Shown here piece after piece: positions 6,552 through 7,054 of a stretch of 7,054 bases of DNA; positions within the stretch are counted from its first letter, which is position 1; each line of letters starts with the position of its first letter. A model generated the notes under the pieces. The model was not told where the DNA came from. It searched no databases and saw only the letters and a list, made by a program, of their open reading frames with translations. The stretch comes from JAUVZF01 sp964539385 (GTDB taxonomy: Bacteria; Planctomycetota; Phycisphaerae; FEN-1346). The DNA is taken from the NCBI GenBank assembly GCA_964539385.1, contig CAZIJC010000213.1:1-7054 (forward strand). The letters run 5' to 3'. The position numbers and the translations under genes are program-made.

Positions 6552-7054
6552 ATGAAAGGCTATGTTCGGATAGGGGTTGTGGCTGCGGTCGTCATCGTGG
6601 CCCTGGTGATCGCTCCGGCCATGACTGCGGCCCAGCACCCGCGGGAAGGTCGCGGCGGCCCGCCGCCTATGATGGTTCGTGGCGGTCGCGGGCCGCAGCA
6701 CGGTGGTCCGCCGGAGATGGGTCGTGGCGGTCGAGGTCCGCAGCAAGGTCGTCCGCCGATGATGATGGGCCGTGGCGGTCGTGGTCCGCAGCGCGGTGGT
6801 CCGCCGATGATGGGTCGTGGCGGACGAGGGCCGTGTGGCGGGCGGTGCCCGATGATGATGGGCCGTGGCGGACGAGGGCCGGGTCGTGGGCCGATGGCGA
6901 TGATGGGCCGTGGCGGTCGCGGGCCGGGTTGTGGTCCGATGGCGATGATGATGGGCCGTGGCGGTCGAGGGCCGCAGCGCAGTGGTCCGCCGATGATGGG
7001 CCGTGGCGGTCGAGGGCAGCAGCGCCGTGGTCCGCCGATGATGGGCCGTGGCGG
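6552..7054 (+). CDS. Secreted Met/Gly/Arg-rich tandem-repeat protein (3' end outside window)
   Basis: Residues 1-27 form a clear signal peptide: MKGYVR, then a hydrophobic core VVAAVVIVALVIAPAM, then small residues (cleavage plausible after A23 or A27). The mature part, from residue 43 to the window edge at residue 167, is a tandem array of a 15-16 residue unit of the form RGGRGPQ-x-GGPPMM(M)G. Cysteines occur only at 95, 99 and 127, replacing the Q-x-G part of the unit (PCGGRCP, PGCGP). Start choice is firm: AAGGAG at 6539-6544 is seven bases before the ATG. The protein is exported and probably disordered. Met-rich clusters recall periplasmic copper-binding proteins, and RGG motifs recall nucleic-acid-binding tails; neither role is shown. 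The 188-bp gap upstream suggests its own transcription unit, but no clear promoter was found. Confidence 0.82.
   Translation, partial: MKGYVRIGVVAAVVIVALVIAPAMTAAQHPREGRGGPPPMMVRGGRGPQHGGPPEMGRGGRGPQQGRPPMMMGRGGRGPQRGGPPMMGRGGRGPCGGRCPMMMGRGGRGPGRGPMAMMGRGGRGPGCGPMAMMMGRGGRGPQRSGPPMMGRGGRGQQRRGPPMMGRG
6678..7054 (+). repeat. Nine-copy in-frame tandem repeat with alternating 45- and 48-bp units
   Basis: Units beginning CGTGGCGG start at 6678, 6723, 6771, 6816, 6864, 6909, 6957, 7002 and 7047. The intervals are 45, 48, 45, 48, 45, 48, 45 and 45 bases. Six of the first seven intervals therefore pair into a 93-bp (31-residue) higher-order unit, the difference being one Met codon (ATGATG versus ATGATGATG) or an ATGGCG insertion. 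Units differ by synonymous and replacement changes, so the array is not a recent perfect expansion. It continues beyond the window. Confidence 0.9.

Noticed and set aside
6327..6746. Minus-strand open frame over the start of the repeat gene
   Set aside because: It covers the signal peptide and Shine-Dalgarno of the plus-strand gene and has no motif of its own.

Overview
The window is high-GC bacterial DNA and almost certainly comes from a planctomycete (Planctomycetota, possibly a Phycisphaerae-type lineage). The strongest clue is the N-terminus of the large minus-strand protein, which reads MEPLEPRLLLDG. This is the LEPR-XLL signature found at the start of giant planctomycete extracellular proteins. 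The domain set that follows it (lamin-tail, chitobiase-C-like and CotH kinase-like domains) is also typical of that phylum. The class-level placement is inference.

Layout. (1) Positions 1-4969, minus strand, hold one unbroken reading frame of at least 1656 codons whose 3' end lies beyond base 1. It encodes a modular, probably exported protein: LEPR-XLL motif, lamin-tail domain (LTD), a split beta-sandwich holding a PA14-like insert, a chitobiase-C-like domain, a CotH kinase-like domain, a second chitobiase-C-like domain, then three more LTDs. (2) Positions 4970-5406 form a divergent intergenic region. It has a good sigma70-type promoter for the large gene (TTGGCA, 17 bp, TATACT). It also has a roughly 127-bp array of consecutive stem-loops bracketed by 12-bp inverted repeats, and a hairpin over the ribosome-binding site of the next gene. 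(3) Positions 5407-5799 and 5878-6363, plus strand, are two small genes of unknown function. The first encodes a basic protein with a six-residue DRR periodicity and a compact C-terminal domain; the second a 161-residue alpha/beta-looking protein. (4) From 6552 to the window end, plus strand, is a partial gene for a secreted Met/Gly/Arg-rich protein built of nine tandem copies of a 15-16 residue unit.

The large protein probably acts at or outside the cell surface, and the repeat protein is also predicted to be exported. The two small genes are 78 bp apart and probably cotranscribed. Nothing seen here ties the four genes into one pathway. The items most worth following up are the stem-loop array, the alternating 45/48-bp repeat gene, and the PA14-in-beta-sandwich arrangement beside a CotH kinase-like domain. 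No RNA genes, CRISPR array, transposase or phage genes were seen.
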